A stretch of 40,539 nucleotides of DNA from Marivivens sp. (GCA_017643845.1 JAEPMR010000024.1:1-40539); one strand, 5' to 3'. Numbered from the stretch's first letter, positions 27,180-35,366 are shown. A program made the numbers and translations. The notes: generated from the sequence alone by a model not told the origin.

Positions 27180-27695
27180 ATGGAACATGACCTCCTCGCG
27201 GCGAAGCGACGGCGCTATCTGGCAGAGATCATCGACCTGTTCCCCGACGGGGAGCCGCGTCTTGATCTGCTCTGTGAAGCGACGGCGCAACTGCTGGACT
27301 GCCAGCATGCCTCCATCAATATGATCACCGATAAGAAGCTCTTTGCCATCGGCGCCTATAACGTGCCTGTGCGCGAGCTGGAATTGGTGCGCGAGCGGCC
27401 GTTTGACGACTACGGGCTGACCGAGTTTCGCTGTGTGACGGATGAGCACCGTAAGGCGCTCTATCTGGACCGGCAGGGGTTTGACCTCGGCTATGCGGTG
27501 CGGGTGCCGTTCATGGTGGATGGCGTGAGCCTCGGCGGATTCTTCGTCGGGGGCGCGGAGCCGCGTGTGGACGGGCTGTCGACGGAGCAGATGGCCGGAC
27601 TGAAAGCGGCGGCGGAACTGGCCGCGCAAATCCTGAAGCGCAGTGAGCGCATCAGAACGCAGCTGCGCGGGTTGATCGGGCTGCTGGTGACCTGA
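27180..27695 (+). CDS. Stand-alone GAF-like protein, paralog 3 of 3
   Basis: 171 residues, the closest relative of the preceding gene. It shows FPDGEPRLDLLC, Cys32, Cys41 (CQH), FAIGAYNVPVR, RVPFMVDGVSLGGFFV and the helix LKAAAELAAQILKRSERIRTQL. There is no transmembrane segment, catalytic motif or effector domain. The ATG at 27180 has AAGG about nine bases upstream; the gap after the previous gene is 44 bases. By eye its codons are more GC-rich than those of the preceding paralog. Its stop shares the palindrome TGATCA (27693-27698) with the convergent dehydratase gene, so the two genes abut exactly. Confidence 0.85.
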   Translation: MEHDLLAAKRRRYLAEIIDLFPDGEPRLDLLCEATAQLLDCQHASINMITDKKLFAIGAYNVPVRELELVRERPFDDYGLTEFRCVTDEHRKALYLDRQGFDLGYAVRVPFMVDGVSLGGFFVGGAEPRVDGLSTEQMAGLKAAAELAAQILKRSERIRTQLRGLIGLLVT

Positions 27696-28928
27696 TCACT
27701 CCGATTTGGACGGCGCGCCGCCTTCGAATATGTTTTCCTCGTGATAGCTGACAGGGGCTTCCTGCGCCTGTAGGTGGAGGCCATCGCCGGTGAAGGGGTG
27801 GGCGCGGGCCAGCGCCTCGTTAACCTCGACGCCAAGGCCGGGGCCGTCAGGGACGGGGATGTAGCCGCCCTCGACGCGCAGGGTGCCGCCGATCAGGGCG
27901 CTGTGGAAATCGGTTTCGATGGTTTCGGCCATCAGGATGTTGGGGATCGCGGCGGCGAGTTGCACGTTTGCCGCCCATTCCAGAGGACCGGCGTAGAGGT
28001 GGGGCGCCATCTGCGCGTTAAACGCCTCGGCCAGAGTGGCGATTTTCTTGCTCTCCCAGATGCCGCCCGAGCGCCCGAGCGCCGGTTGCAGGATCGACAC
28101 ACCCGCTCTGAGCGCGGCCATGAATTCGCCGCGCGTGGTGAGGCGTTCGCCGGTGGCGACGGGGATGGTGACGGCGGCGCTGACGCGGGCGAGTTCCTCA
28201 GGCGTGTCCGGCGGGATCGGTTCTTCGTACCAGAGCGGGTCATAGGGGGCGATGGCCGCGCCCATGCGGATCGCGCCGCCGGTGGAGAATTGCCCATGCG
28301 TGCCGAAGAGGAGATCGGCGCGGTCGCCCACGGCATCGCGGATCGCGGCACAGAATTCGACAGAGCGGGAGATGTCGCGCATGGAGGGCATGTGGCCGGA
28401 GCGGATCGTATAGGGGCCGGCGGGGTCGAATTTGACGGCTGTGTAGCCCTTGGCGACCATGTCGGCGGCGCTCTCGGCGGCCATTGCGGAGTTGACCCAG
28501 AAGTCCGGTAGGGTGTGGCTGGCGCGGGTGGGGTAGAGGTAGGTATAGGCGCGGATGCGGTCGTTGACCTTGCCGCCGATGAGGGCGTGGACGGGGCGCT
28601 CGCGGTCCTTGCCCAGGATGTCCCAGCAGGCGATCTCGAGGCCGGACCACGCGCCCATGACGGTGAGATCTGGGCGCTGGGTGAAGCCGGAGGAATAGAC
28701 GCGGCGGAACATCAGTTCGATGTCTTCGGGGTTGGAGCCGGCCATATGGCGTTCGAATACATCGCGGATGACGTGGGTCATTGCCTCTGGCCCGACGGTG
28801 GAGGCGTAGCATTCGCCCCAGCCGGTGATGCCGGTGTCGGTGGTCACCTTGACGAGGATCCAGTAGCGCCCGCCCCAGCCGGGGGCGGGAGGCGATGTGA
28901 CGATGATATCGAGATCGGCAAGTTTCAT
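27696..28928 (-). CDS. Enolase-superfamily (mandelate racemase/muconate lactonizing) sugar-acid dehydratase-like protein
   Basis: A 410-residue protein with the capping domain at the N-terminus and a (beta/alpha)7 barrel. Visible barrel elements are Lys166 in AVKFDPAGP, GTHGQFS (209-215), WYEEPIPPD (Glu235/236), ATGERLTT (Glu261), and APHLYAGP near residue 313 with a candidate catalytic His. Where galactonate-type dehydratases have Asp as first metal ligand before FHG, this protein has Gly209-Thr-His211. Its substrate is probably a sugar acid. The neighbouring alcohol dehydrogenase and MFS transporter support a catabolic role. The ATG at 28928 is 21 bases after the dehydrogenase stop. Confidence 0.88.
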   Translation of the reverse strand: MKLADLDIIVTSPPAPGWGGRYWILVKVTTDTGITGWGECYASTVGPEAMTHVIRDVFERHMAGSNPEDIELMFRRVYSSGFTQRPDLTVMGAWSGLEIACWDILGKDRERPVHALIGGKVNDRIRAYTYLYPTRASHTLPDFWVNSAMAAESAADMVAKGYTAVKFDPAGPYTIRSGHMPSMRDISRSVEFCAAIRDAVGDRADLLFGTHGQFSTGGAIRMGAAIAPYDPLWYEEPIPPDTPEELARVSAAVTIPVATGERLTTRGEFMAALRAGVSILQPALGRSGGIWESKKIATLAEAFNAQMAPHLYAGPLEWAANVQLAAAIPNILMAETIETDFHSALIGGTLRVEGGYIPVPDGPGLGVEVNEALARAHPFTGDGLHLQAQEAPVSYHEENIFEGGAPSKSE

Positions 28929-28949
28929 GGGAGGCTCCTCTCGCGGGGC

Positions 28950-30035
28950 TTAGTCGAAGGTGATGACGTTGCGTTTGGCCGCGCCGGAGGAGGTGTCGGC
29001 GATGGCTTCGTTGATCTGGTCGAGGGACCATCGGCCGGAGACCAGCTCATCGAGTTTCAAGCGGCCCTGCTGGTAGAGATCGACCATCCAGGGAATGTCG
29101 CGCTTGATCACCGCGTCGCCCATTTTCGAGCCGACCATGCCCTGACCGAGGGCCGCGAAATTGCCCGGCTCGTAGCTGGAGGCGGCCCCTGAGGGCGGCA
29201 TGCCGACCATCACCACCTTGCCGCCCTTGGCGAGATAGTTCGGGGCGGTGTCATAGGCGCGCGCCGCGCCGACGGTGACGAAGACCGCGTCCGCGCCACG
29301 GCCAAGGATTTCACGCACAGTGCGCCACGGAGCCTCGGTGCTGGCGAGCACGCCGTCCGTCGCGCCGAATTCGCGGGCGATGGCGAGCTTGTCCTCGGTC
29401 ATGTCGATGGCGACGATCCGGCGGGCACCGGCAATATGCGCGCCTTGGATGGCATTGAGGCCCACGCCGCCCGCACCGATCACAACGGCATCCTGCCCGG
29501 GGCGCAGGCCGGCGGCATTGACCACAGCGCCAACGCCGGTGATCACGCCGCAGGCCAGTAGCGAGGCGGTTTCCATCGGCATGGTTTCGGGAATGGTGAC
29601 GACCTGACTTTGATCGACGACGACCTTTTCGGCAAAAGCACCGGAAGCCATTGCCTGATGCAGCTTGCCGCCGTCGGCAGTTTTCAGGGGGCCGTGGTCG
29701 CCGTCATAGGGCGTGTCGCAGATCGTGGGCCTGCCGCTGCTGCACGAGGGGCAGGTGCCGCAGGCGCGGATCAGCGTCACCACCACACGATCCCCAAGGG
29801 ACAGGCCGGCGACATTCGGCCCAAGCGCCGTAATCACGCCCGCTGCCTCGTGGCCGTAAACGGCGGGGAGCGAACCGCCCCACGCGCCGGAGGCATAGGT
29901 GATATCGGAATGGCAGATCGCCACAGCGCCCAGCGTGACCTCGACCTCGCCCGCGACGGGCGCGCGCAGTTCGACCTCTTCCACGGTGAGCGGTTCGCCG
30001 AATGCGTGGCACACGGCGGCACGGATTAGAGCCAT
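28950..30035 (-). CDS. Zinc-dependent alcohol dehydrogenase (MDR family)
   Basis: A 361-residue medium-chain dehydrogenase/reductase. Catalytic zinc ligands are seen in ICHSD, GHEAAG and the later LACGVITG. The structural zinc site is the four-cysteine cluster CGTCPSCSSGRPTIC. The NAD loop is VIGAGGVGLNAIQGA, followed by IVAIDMTEDKL, whose Asp suggests NAD rather than NADP. The closest look is to class III-type or aryl/alkyl alcohol dehydrogenases; the substrate is unknown. The ATG at 30035 has GGGAGG upstream. It is most likely cotranscribed with the dehydratase-like gene downstream. Confidence 0.93.
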   Translation of the reverse strand: MALIRAAVCHAFGEPLTVEEVELRAPVAGEVEVTLGAVAICHSDITYASGAWGGSLPAVYGHEAAGVITALGPNVAGLSLGDRVVVTLIRACGTCPSCSSGRPTICDTPYDGDHGPLKTADGGKLHQAMASGAFAEKVVVDQSQVVTIPETMPMETASLLACGVITGVGAVVNAAGLRPGQDAVVIGAGGVGLNAIQGAHIAGARRIVAIDMTEDKLAIAREFGATDGVLASTEAPWRTVREILGRGADAVFVTVGAARAYDTAPNYLAKGGKVVMVGMPPSGAASSYEPGNFAALGQGMVGSKMGDAVIKRDIPWMVDLYQQGRLKLDELVSGRWSLDQINEAIADTSSGAAKRNVITFD

Positions 30036-30128
30036 GCGGATGTCCTCCCTGACAATCGCTTATTTCGGGGGAGCCTGCGACGGGCAGCTGCGCTGATCAA
30101 TCCTGAAAGCGACGGCGTGTGGAAAAAA

Positions 30129-31340
30129 TTACGTGGCGTTTCGCGCGGTGCTAGATGAAACGAAAAGTGCCACACCGCCGAGCGCAAGCAGCGCCGAGAG
30201 GAGGAACGGTGCACCGGGCAAATAGAGCCATGCATCGGCTGCCGTGAAATAGGCGAAAATGCTGGTCATGATCAGGGGCGCGACGATCGTGGCGAGCGCG
30301 TTGATTGCGGCCATCGTGCCTTGCAATTCGCCCTGTTGGTTGTCGTCCGCGGCGCGCGACAGGATTGCCTGAAGGGCTGGCCCCATGATCGATCCCATCG
30401 AGGCAAAGACCGCCAGAGCGATTGCCATGTATCCGTTCGAAACAAAGGCGAAGCTGGCGAAGGCGATGATGTCGATGGTCAGGCCAATAAGTACCGTTCG
30501 GTATTCGCCGAAGCGTTTTAGAATGGGGCGGATCAGGACGCCTTGGGCAAAGATGGTTCCGATGCCGTAGGCGCCGAGTGACAGGCCGATAAGACCCGGC
30601 CCCCAGCCGAAGCGTTCCTGTCCGAAAAAGGCCCAGACGGCCGGATAGACGAAGAAGGCGATGCCCGCCAGAAAGAGCATGACGAGGAGCGGCGCGAAAC
30701 CGGGCAGCGACCCGACGTGCCTGAACGCGCCGAGCGGATTGGCGCGGCGCCATTCGAAGCGGCGGCGGATGCGATCCGTCACGGTTTCCGGCAGGATGAA
30801 ATAGCCGAAGCCTGCGTTCAGGATGGCGAGCGCTGCGGCGGCATAGAAGGGTGCGCGGGTGCCAAAAGTGCCCAAAAGCCCGCCAATCATCGGACCGAGC
30901 ACAAACCCCACGCCGAAGGCCGCACCGATCAGGCCGAAATTCGCGGCTTTTTCCTCGGGTTTGGAAATATCGGCCATATAAGCGGAAGCGGCGGAGTGGG
31001 TGGCGGCGGTGATGCCAGCGACGATGCGCCCGACAAACAGGAGCCAGATGGTGCCCGCGACAGCCATCACCAGATAGTCGGCCGCCATGACGACAAGGGT
31101 GACAAGCAGGATCGGTCTGCGGCCATACCAATCGGAAAGATTGCCGACCGTTGGCCCGAAAAGGAACTGCATGACGGCGAAAGCGGTGGTCAGGATGCCG
31201 CCCCAGATCGCAGCGTTGCCGAGCGAGCCTCCGTTCAACTCGCGGATCAGGTCCGGCATGACGGGCATGATCAGGCCGATCCCCATGGAATCGATCACGA
31301 TGGTGATCAGAATGAACAGAACAGGCAGGCGCATGACCAT
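30129..31340 (-). CDS. MFS transporter, TetA/multidrug-like (DHA1)
   Basis: A 403-residue major-facilitator protein with about twelve membrane segments. Motif A, GNLSDWYGRRPILL, follows segment 2, and the N-terminus IDSMGIGLIMPVMPDLIREL is the hallmark of the TetA/Bcr drug-proton antiporter group. Proton-driven efflux is the family role. Whether it is a true resistance pump or exports a pathway intermediate of this cluster cannot be told. It is separated from its neighbours by 93 and 69 bases. The start is the ATG at 31340; another ATG lies two codons later. Confidence 0.92.
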   Translation of the reverse strand: MVMRLPVLFILITIVIDSMGIGLIMPVMPDLIRELNGGSLGNAAIWGGILTTAFAVMQFLFGPTVGNLSDWYGRRPILLVTLVVMAADYLVMAVAGTIWLLFVGRIVAGITAATHSAASAYMADISKPEEKAANFGLIGAAFGVGFVLGPMIGGLLGTFGTRAPFYAAAALAILNAGFGYFILPETVTDRIRRRFEWRRANPLGAFRHVGSLPGFAPLLVMLFLAGIAFFVYPAVWAFFGQERFGWGPGLIGLSLGAYGIGTIFAQGVLIRPILKRFGEYRTVLIGLTIDIIAFASFAFVSNGYMAIALAVFASMGSIMGPALQAILSRAADDNQQGELQGTMAAINALATIVAPLIMTSIFAYFTAADAWLYLPGAPFLLSALLALGGVALFVSSSTARNAT

Positions 31341-31368
31341 AACTCAATACTTCTGAGACATGGCTGTA

Positions 31369-31395
31369 GCGGGTTGGGGCGCCAATGCAACCCGC
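31369..31395. repeat. 8-bp inverted repeat between the MFS and hydrolase genes
   Basis: GCGGGTTG (31369-31376) is exactly complementary to CAACCCGC (31388-31395) around an eleven-base loop, in the 69-base gap. No T-run follows on either strand, so termination is doubtful; it may be an operator or transcript stem. Confidence 0.5.
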
Positions 31396-31409
31396 GCCGT
31401 CACGTCACA

Positions 31410-32210
31410 CTAGATATGGCCGATCTCTGACATGAAGTGTGTCAGGAGTTCGGCGTAGGTCTCCGGTTCTTCGACGCAGGGGAGGTGGCCCGAGCGGCGC
31501 ATCAGCTCGAAGCGTGAACCGGGGATCAGGTCGATGGTTTCGCGCACCAGATCGGGGGGCGTTGCGCCGTCATGGCTGCCAGCGATCCCGAGGGTGGGCA
31601 GGCGCAGACCGGAGGTGGGGGTGTAGAAATCTGTGCCGGAAATTGCGGCGCTGACGCCAGCGTAGCCCTCGACCGGCGTGCGGATCAGCAGATCGCGCCA
31701 CGGCGCGGCGGCGGGGCTTTCGCGGAAGTCCTTGCCGAACCATCGTTGCAGGATGCCATCGGCCATAGCCTCCAGCCCTTTGGCGCGGACGGTGTCGATG
31801 CGGTCCTGCCAGAGTTTGGGATTGCCGATCTTGGCGGCGGTGTTGGAAAGCACCAGTGCGCGGATCAAATCCATCCGTTTCACCGCCAGCCCTTGAGCGA
31901 TCAGGCCACCGACGGAGAGGCCGACGAAAACCGCGTCTTTGACTTCGAATGCATCGCAGACGGCCTCCGCGTCACTTACCAATGCGCCCATCGTGTAGGG
32001 GCCGTCTGGCACATCGGAGCGGCCATGGCCGCGCTTGTCCATGCGGATAATCCTGAGCCCCGTGGGCAAGTACGGCAGGACGGGATCCCATAGCGTGTGA
32101 TCAGTGCCGAGCGAATTGGCGAACACGACTGTGGGGGTGTGGGGGTCCGCCATGCCGTCGAGCCGCGCGTAGAGGGCAACGCCATCGCGGGTGATCATCT
32201 GTTCTTGCAT
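31410..32210 (-). CDS. pcaD: Alpha/beta hydrolase, 3-oxoadipate enol-lactonase-like
   Basis: A 266-residue alpha/beta hydrolase close in pattern to PcaD: VVFANSLGTDHTLWDPVLP, RMDKRGHGRSDVP, nucleophile Ser in GLSVGGLIAQGLAV, Asp in GSHDGATPP and His in SGHLPCVE complete the triad. PcaD opens 3-oxoadipate enol-lactone in the protocatechuate branch of the beta-ketoadipate pathway. No other pca gene is in the window, so the assignment rests on sequence style alone and a related esterase remains possible. It starts 18 bases after the PLP-enzyme gene. Confidence 0.8.
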   Translation of the reverse strand: MQEQMITRDGVALYARLDGMADPHTPTVVFANSLGTDHTLWDPVLPYLPTGLRIIRMDKRGHGRSDVPDGPYTMGALVSDAEAVCDAFEVKDAVFVGLSVGGLIAQGLAVKRMDLIRALVLSNTAAKIGNPKLWQDRIDTVRAKGLEAMADGILQRWFGKDFRESPAAAPWRDLLIRTPVEGYAGVSAAISGTDFYTPTSGLRLPTLGIAGSHDGATPPDLVRETIDLIPGSRFELMRRSGHLPCVEEPETYAELLTHFMSEIGHI

Positions 32211-32228
32211 GTTGGTCCTTTCGCGGGA

Positions 32229-33200
32229 TCAGGCGGTCTCGTTCAGCATCATTGCGTAAAAATCGGCATCGACATTGCCGCCCGTGGTGACGGCGATCAC
32301 GTCCTCGCCCGCGATCTCGTCAGGGTGATAGAGAGCGGCGGCGAGGGCCACGGCACCGCCCGGTTCGACGATGATGCGCAGGTGTTCGAAGGCAGCGCGC
32401 ATTGCATTCAGAACTTCAGATTCTGTGACAACGAGGCCAGAGCCGCAGAGCCGCTGCATGATCGGGAAGGTCAGTTCGCCGGGCGTGGGGGTGATGATGG
32501 CATCGCAGATGGAGCCGGTTGTTGCCGCATTGCGCTCACGCTTGCCGGAGATGAGCGAGCGGGTGACATCATCAAAGCCTTCAGGCTCGACAGGGCGGGG
32601 GGTGAGGCCGGGGGCGTCGGCCTCCAGTGCCAGTGCAATGCCGGAGGTCAGGCCGCCGCCGCCGCAGCAGATGAGGACATCGGCCTTGGTTATGCCTTGG
32701 GCGGCTGCCTGGGCCGCGATTTCGAGGCCGCAGGTGCCTTGGCCGGCGATCACTTCGGGGTGATCGAACGGTTTGACGAGGGTAAGGCCGCGCTCGGCGG
32801 AAAGGGCGGCTCCGATGGCGTCGCGGTCTTCGGTGGCACGGTCGTAGAGCACCACTTCGGCACCGAATGCGCGGGTGTTGGCGATTTTCACGGCGGGGGC
32901 GTCGGCGGGCATGATGATGACGCAAGGCGCGCCATGGGCGCGGGCGGCGAGCGCGACGCCCTGCGCATGGTTGCCACTGGAGAATGCGATGATGCCGCGT
33001 TTGCGGACCTCGTCCGGCAGGGCGGAGATCGCAGACCAGCCGCCGCGGAACTTGAAAGAGCCGGTGTGCTGGAGGCATTCGGCTTTTACCCAGACGCGGC
33101 GGCCTGCGATGAGGTCGAGCGCGTCGGAGTGCAGGAGAGGTGTGGTACGGACATGGCCCTGAAGCCGCGCGGCGGCTGCGCGGATGCGGTCGATATTCAT
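32229..33200 (-). CDS. Threonine/serine dehydratase-like PLP enzyme (fold type II)
   Basis: A 323-residue enzyme of the threonine/serine dehydratase and serine racemase group. The PLP lysine lies in TGSFKFRGG, the substrate loop is SSGNHAQGVALAA, and the phosphate-binding loop is CCGGGGLTSG. There is no C-terminal ACT regulatory domain, so it is the catabolic or short type. It could act on threonine, serine or a 3-hydroxyaspartate-like substrate. The ATG at 33200 overlaps the previous stop (ATGA, 33197-33200); a further ATG at 33218 would lie inside the neighbour. It is translationally coupled to the upstream hydrolase. Confidence 0.9.
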   Translation of the reverse strand: MNIDRIRAAAARLQGHVRTTPLLHSDALDLIAGRRVWVKAECLQHTGSFKFRGGWSAISALPDEVRKRGIIAFSSGNHAQGVALAARAHGAPCVIIMPADAPAVKIANTRAFGAEVVLYDRATEDRDAIGAALSAERGLTLVKPFDHPEVIAGQGTCGLEIAAQAAAQGITKADVLICCGGGGLTSGIALALEADAPGLTPRPVEPEGFDDVTRSLISGKRERNAATTGSICDAIITPTPGELTFPIMQRLCGSGLVVTESEVLNAMRAAFEHLRIIVEPGGAVALAAALYHPDEIAGEDVIAVTTGGNVDADFYAMMLNETA

Positions 33201-34024
33201 GGGAGGCGCTGGCTCCATTCGGTGAGGGTGGCGAGGGCTTCGGGCTCATCGAGGAAGGGGACGTGGCCGCGGTCGGGCACGTCGGTAAAGAGCATATCGG
33301 GGCGGGCCGCTTGCATGGCGGCGGTAGTGTCGCGGCTGAGAAGCGGCGAATTTGCACCGCGGATCAGGGCGAGCGGGATATCCGGCAGGGCGTGGAAGAG
33401 AGGCCACGCATCGGGCGGGGGTGTCGATGGGTCATAGGCCGCGCGGAAGGCATCTGCGAGGGCGGGATCGTAGCGGAGGGTGAGGCCGTCATCGCCTTGC
33501 GCGTAGAGATGGCCCGCCATCTCGAGCCAGCGGTCATGCGGGACATTGGCGAAGCCGTGCAGCGATTTCGGCAAGGCGCGGGCGGCGTCCTCAAGCGTAG
33601 GCGCGGCGGGGCGCTTGCCGATATAGGCGGCGATGTCGGCGAGGCCTGCGGCGGTGAGTTCGGGGCCGATGTCATTCAGCGCAAGGCCGGTGAGGCGCTG
33701 AGGCCGGGTCGCGCCGATGAAAAGGCCGATCAGCCCGCCGCGCGAGGTGCCGAGGATGGCGGCGCTGGGCAGGGAGAGGTAATCGAGAAGGGCCAAGGCA
33801 TCAGCGGCTTCCTGCGGGATGGAATAGAGCGATGGATCAGTCCAACTGGACTGCCCACGGCCACGGTAGTCCATGCGGATCAGGCGAACGTGGCTCAGGT
33901 GCGGCGCTACGAAATCAAAGTCGCGCAGATTGCGGGTGAGGCCGGAGAGCGCCAGAACCGCGGGCCCGCTGCCGCTATCCTCATAATAGAGTTCGGTTCC
34001 GTCAGCGGCGGCGAAATGGGGCAT
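33197..34024 (-). CDS. Alpha/beta hydrolase
   Basis: A 275-residue alpha/beta hydrolase: ALSGLTRNLRDFDFVAPHL, RMDYRGRGQSSW, nucleophile Ser in LGTSRGGLIGL, and the terminal His in DRGHVPFLDEPEAL. The substrate is unknown; esters or lactones are typical. The open frame extends to 34159 over the dehalogenase gene, but the ATG at 34022-34024 overlaps the dehalogenase stop by one base and gives the normal N-terminus (MPHFAAADGTELYYED). It sits between the dehalogenase and the PLP enzyme in one coupled run. Confidence 0.9.
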   Translation of the reverse strand: MPHFAAADGTELYYEDSGSGPAVLALSGLTRNLRDFDFVAPHLSHVRLIRMDYRGRGQSSWTDPSLYSIPQEAADALALLDYLSLPSAAILGTSRGGLIGLFIGATRPQRLTGLALNDIGPELTAAGLADIAAYIGKRPAAPTLEDAARALPKSLHGFANVPHDRWLEMAGHLYAQGDDGLTLRYDPALADAFRAAYDPSTPPPDAWPLFHALPDIPLALIRGANSPLLSRDTTAAMQAARPDMLFTDVPDRGHVPFLDEPEALATLTEWSQRLP

Positions 34025-34704
34025 CAGACGAGCTCCGGCAAGGGGGAAAGGCTGTCGAGCACGTGGTGCGGGTTTGCGTAGAGGCGGTCTTGCGGTTCGC
34101 CGATGCGGTTGATCCATGCGGTCTGAAAGCCGAAGCCTGCGGCACCGGCTGCGTCCCATCCGTTGGACGAGACAAAGAGCACCTCGTCGCGGGCGCAGCC
34201 GAGTTGCGTTTCAACCAATTCGTAGACGCGTGCGTGCGGTTTGTAGACGCCGACGCTCTCGACCGAGTGCTGGGCCGAAAGGAAGCCGTCGATCCCTGCG
34301 CTGCGTGCGGCGGCAGCAATCATGGCAGGCGTGCCGTTCGACAGGATCGCGCAGGTCAGACCGCGTGCGGTAAGCGTGGCGAGCACTTCGGGCACTTCGG
34401 GGTAGGCGTCGAGTTCCCAGTAGAGTGCGAGCAGGCGTTCGCGGAGAAGGGGATCACCGTTTAGGCCGTTGTTTTCGAGCGCCCAATCCAGCCCGTCTGC
34501 GGTGACTTGCTCGAAATCGGCGTGGCGGTCAGCCGTCGCACGGAGCCATGTGTATTGCAGCTGTTTGAGCCGCCAGTCGCGCGCGAGTGCGGGCCAATGA
34601 TCGGCGAGTGCCGAGAAATCCGGCTCACTGGCCGCTTTGCGGGCGGCAGCGGCGACGTCGAAGAGCGTTCCGTAGGCGTCGAAAATACAGGTGGTGATTG
34701 GCAC
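34024..34704 (-). CDS. Haloacid dehalogenase type II (HAD superfamily)
   Basis: A 226-residue HAD hydrolase of the L-2-haloacid dehalogenase group. The nucleophile Asp lies in CIFDAYGTLFD at the N-terminus, followed by Thr/Ser motif II in CAILSNGTP, motif III Lys in VGVYKPHARVYEL, and motif IV in FVSSNGWDAAGA. These enzymes hydrolyse 2-haloalkanoic acids; related members act on other substrates. I place the start at GTG 34704 (VPITTCIFDAYG) with AAAGGA upstream; the longer frame to 34839 adds about 45 noncoding-looking residues. It is the first gene of the coupled trio and is divergent from the FKBP gene. Confidence 0.9.
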   Translation of the reverse strand: MPITTCIFDAYGTLFDVAAAARKAASEPDFSALADHWPALARDWRLKQLQYTWLRATADRHADFEQVTADGLDWALENNGLNGDPLLRERLLALYWELDAYPEVPEVLATLTARGLTCAILSNGTPAMIAAAARSAGIDGFLSAQHSVESVGVYKPHARVYELVETQLGCARDEVLFVSSNGWDAAGAAGFGFQTAWINRIGEPQDRLYANPHHVLDSLSPLPELV

Positions 34705-34867
34705 AGGGCATCCTTTCGGGAGTTGAGAGGAATTTGTCACGATCGCATCCGGGCGAAAAGACCGTTGTTTGCAATCTGTGTCGATCATGACTAGGTTTGC
34801 GCCATCCATCGGAGAACCTGCCAGACGCGGCCTCCGCAACTCACCCCAAAAATAGACGGAATCTCAT

Positions 34868-35302
34868 ATGACCCAGGTCAAAGCGGGCGACACCGTGCGC
34901 ATTCATTACACCGGAACACTTACCACTGGCGAAACCTTCGACAGCTCAGAAGGGCGTGACCCGCTGGAGTTCGTGGTCGGCTCTGGCCAGATCATTCCCG
35001 GACTCGACAAAGCCATTCCGGGTATGGAAGTGGGCGACAAGAAAACCGTCGAGGTTCCGTGTGTGGAAGCCTATGGCGAGAGCGATCCGAATGCACGCCA
35101 GTCCATCCCGCGTGGTCAGATCCCCGAGAACATCCCTGTCGATCCCGGAACACAGCTGCAAATGCAGGCGCCGTCCGGTCAGGTCATTCCAGTTGTCGTC
35201 GTTTCGGCAAATGACGAGGAAGTGGTTCTGGATGCCAACCACCCGCTGGCAGGGAAAGATCTGACCTTTGCAATTGAGCTCGTCGGGCTCGACGCGGCCT
35301 GA
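34868..35302 (+). CDS. FKBP-type peptidyl-prolyl cis-trans isomerase (SlyD-like)
   Basis: A 144-residue FKBP: VRIHYTGTLTTGETFDSS, the hydrophobic pocket FVVGSGQIIPGLDKAIPGMEVGD, and an inserted flap domain (GESDPNARQSIPRGQIPENI) before the closing strand AGKDLTFAIELVGLD. The insertion places it with the SlyD/FkpB chaperone-isomerases. It lacks SlyD's metal-binding His-rich tail. It is cytoplasmic (no signal peptide). It stands alone with its own promoter region of 163 bases and ends at a bidirectional terminator. Confidence 0.95.
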   Translation: MTQVKAGDTVRIHYTGTLTTGETFDSSEGRDPLEFVVGSGQIIPGLDKAIPGMEVGDKKTVEVPCVEAYGESDPNARQSIPRGQIPENIPVDPGTQLQMQAPSGQVIPVVVVSANDEEVVLDANHPLAGKDLTFAIELVGLDAA

Positions 35303-35320
35303 TTGCCAGCAGTCAAAAAG

Positions 35321-35349
35321 AAAGGCCCGCTGGTGACAGCGGGCCTTTT
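35321..35349. terminator. Bidirectional Rho-independent terminator between the FKBP gene and fabI
   Basis: A perfect 12-base-pair stem (35321-35332 with 35337-35348) is closed by a GTGA tetraloop. The plus strand continues with T-C-ATTT. The minus strand exits into a T-rich run (complement of the A-rich 35315-35323), so it can serve both convergent genes. Confidence 0.9.
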
Positions 35350-35366
35350 CATTTCCGGTATCGAAA

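Noticed and set aside
27774-29192. Long plus-strand frames antisense to the dehydratase and alcohol dehydrogenase
   Set aside because: Low-complexity Gly/Ala/Asp-rich translations with no recognisable domain, fully covered by two clear enzyme genes on the other strand.
31369-31395. Inverted repeat considered as a terminator of the hydrolase gene
   Set aside because: No T-run on either strand and an 11-base loop; kept only as a repeat.
32097-33437. 446-codon open frame on the plus strand
   Set aside because: It lies antisense to the PLP dehydratase and hydrolase genes, is rich in Gly, Ala and Arg without any family motif, and reflects the high GC of the third codon positions of the real genes.
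24000-34704. Genomic island bounded by mobile elements
   Set aside because: Composition seems shifted, but no integrase, transposase, tRNA or flanking direct repeat is visible, so no island boundaries can be supported.
34705-34839. N-terminal extension of the haloacid dehalogenase
   Set aside because: The residues look noncoding, the catalytic FDAYGTLFD motif belongs near the N-terminus, and GTG at 34704 has AAAGGA upstream.
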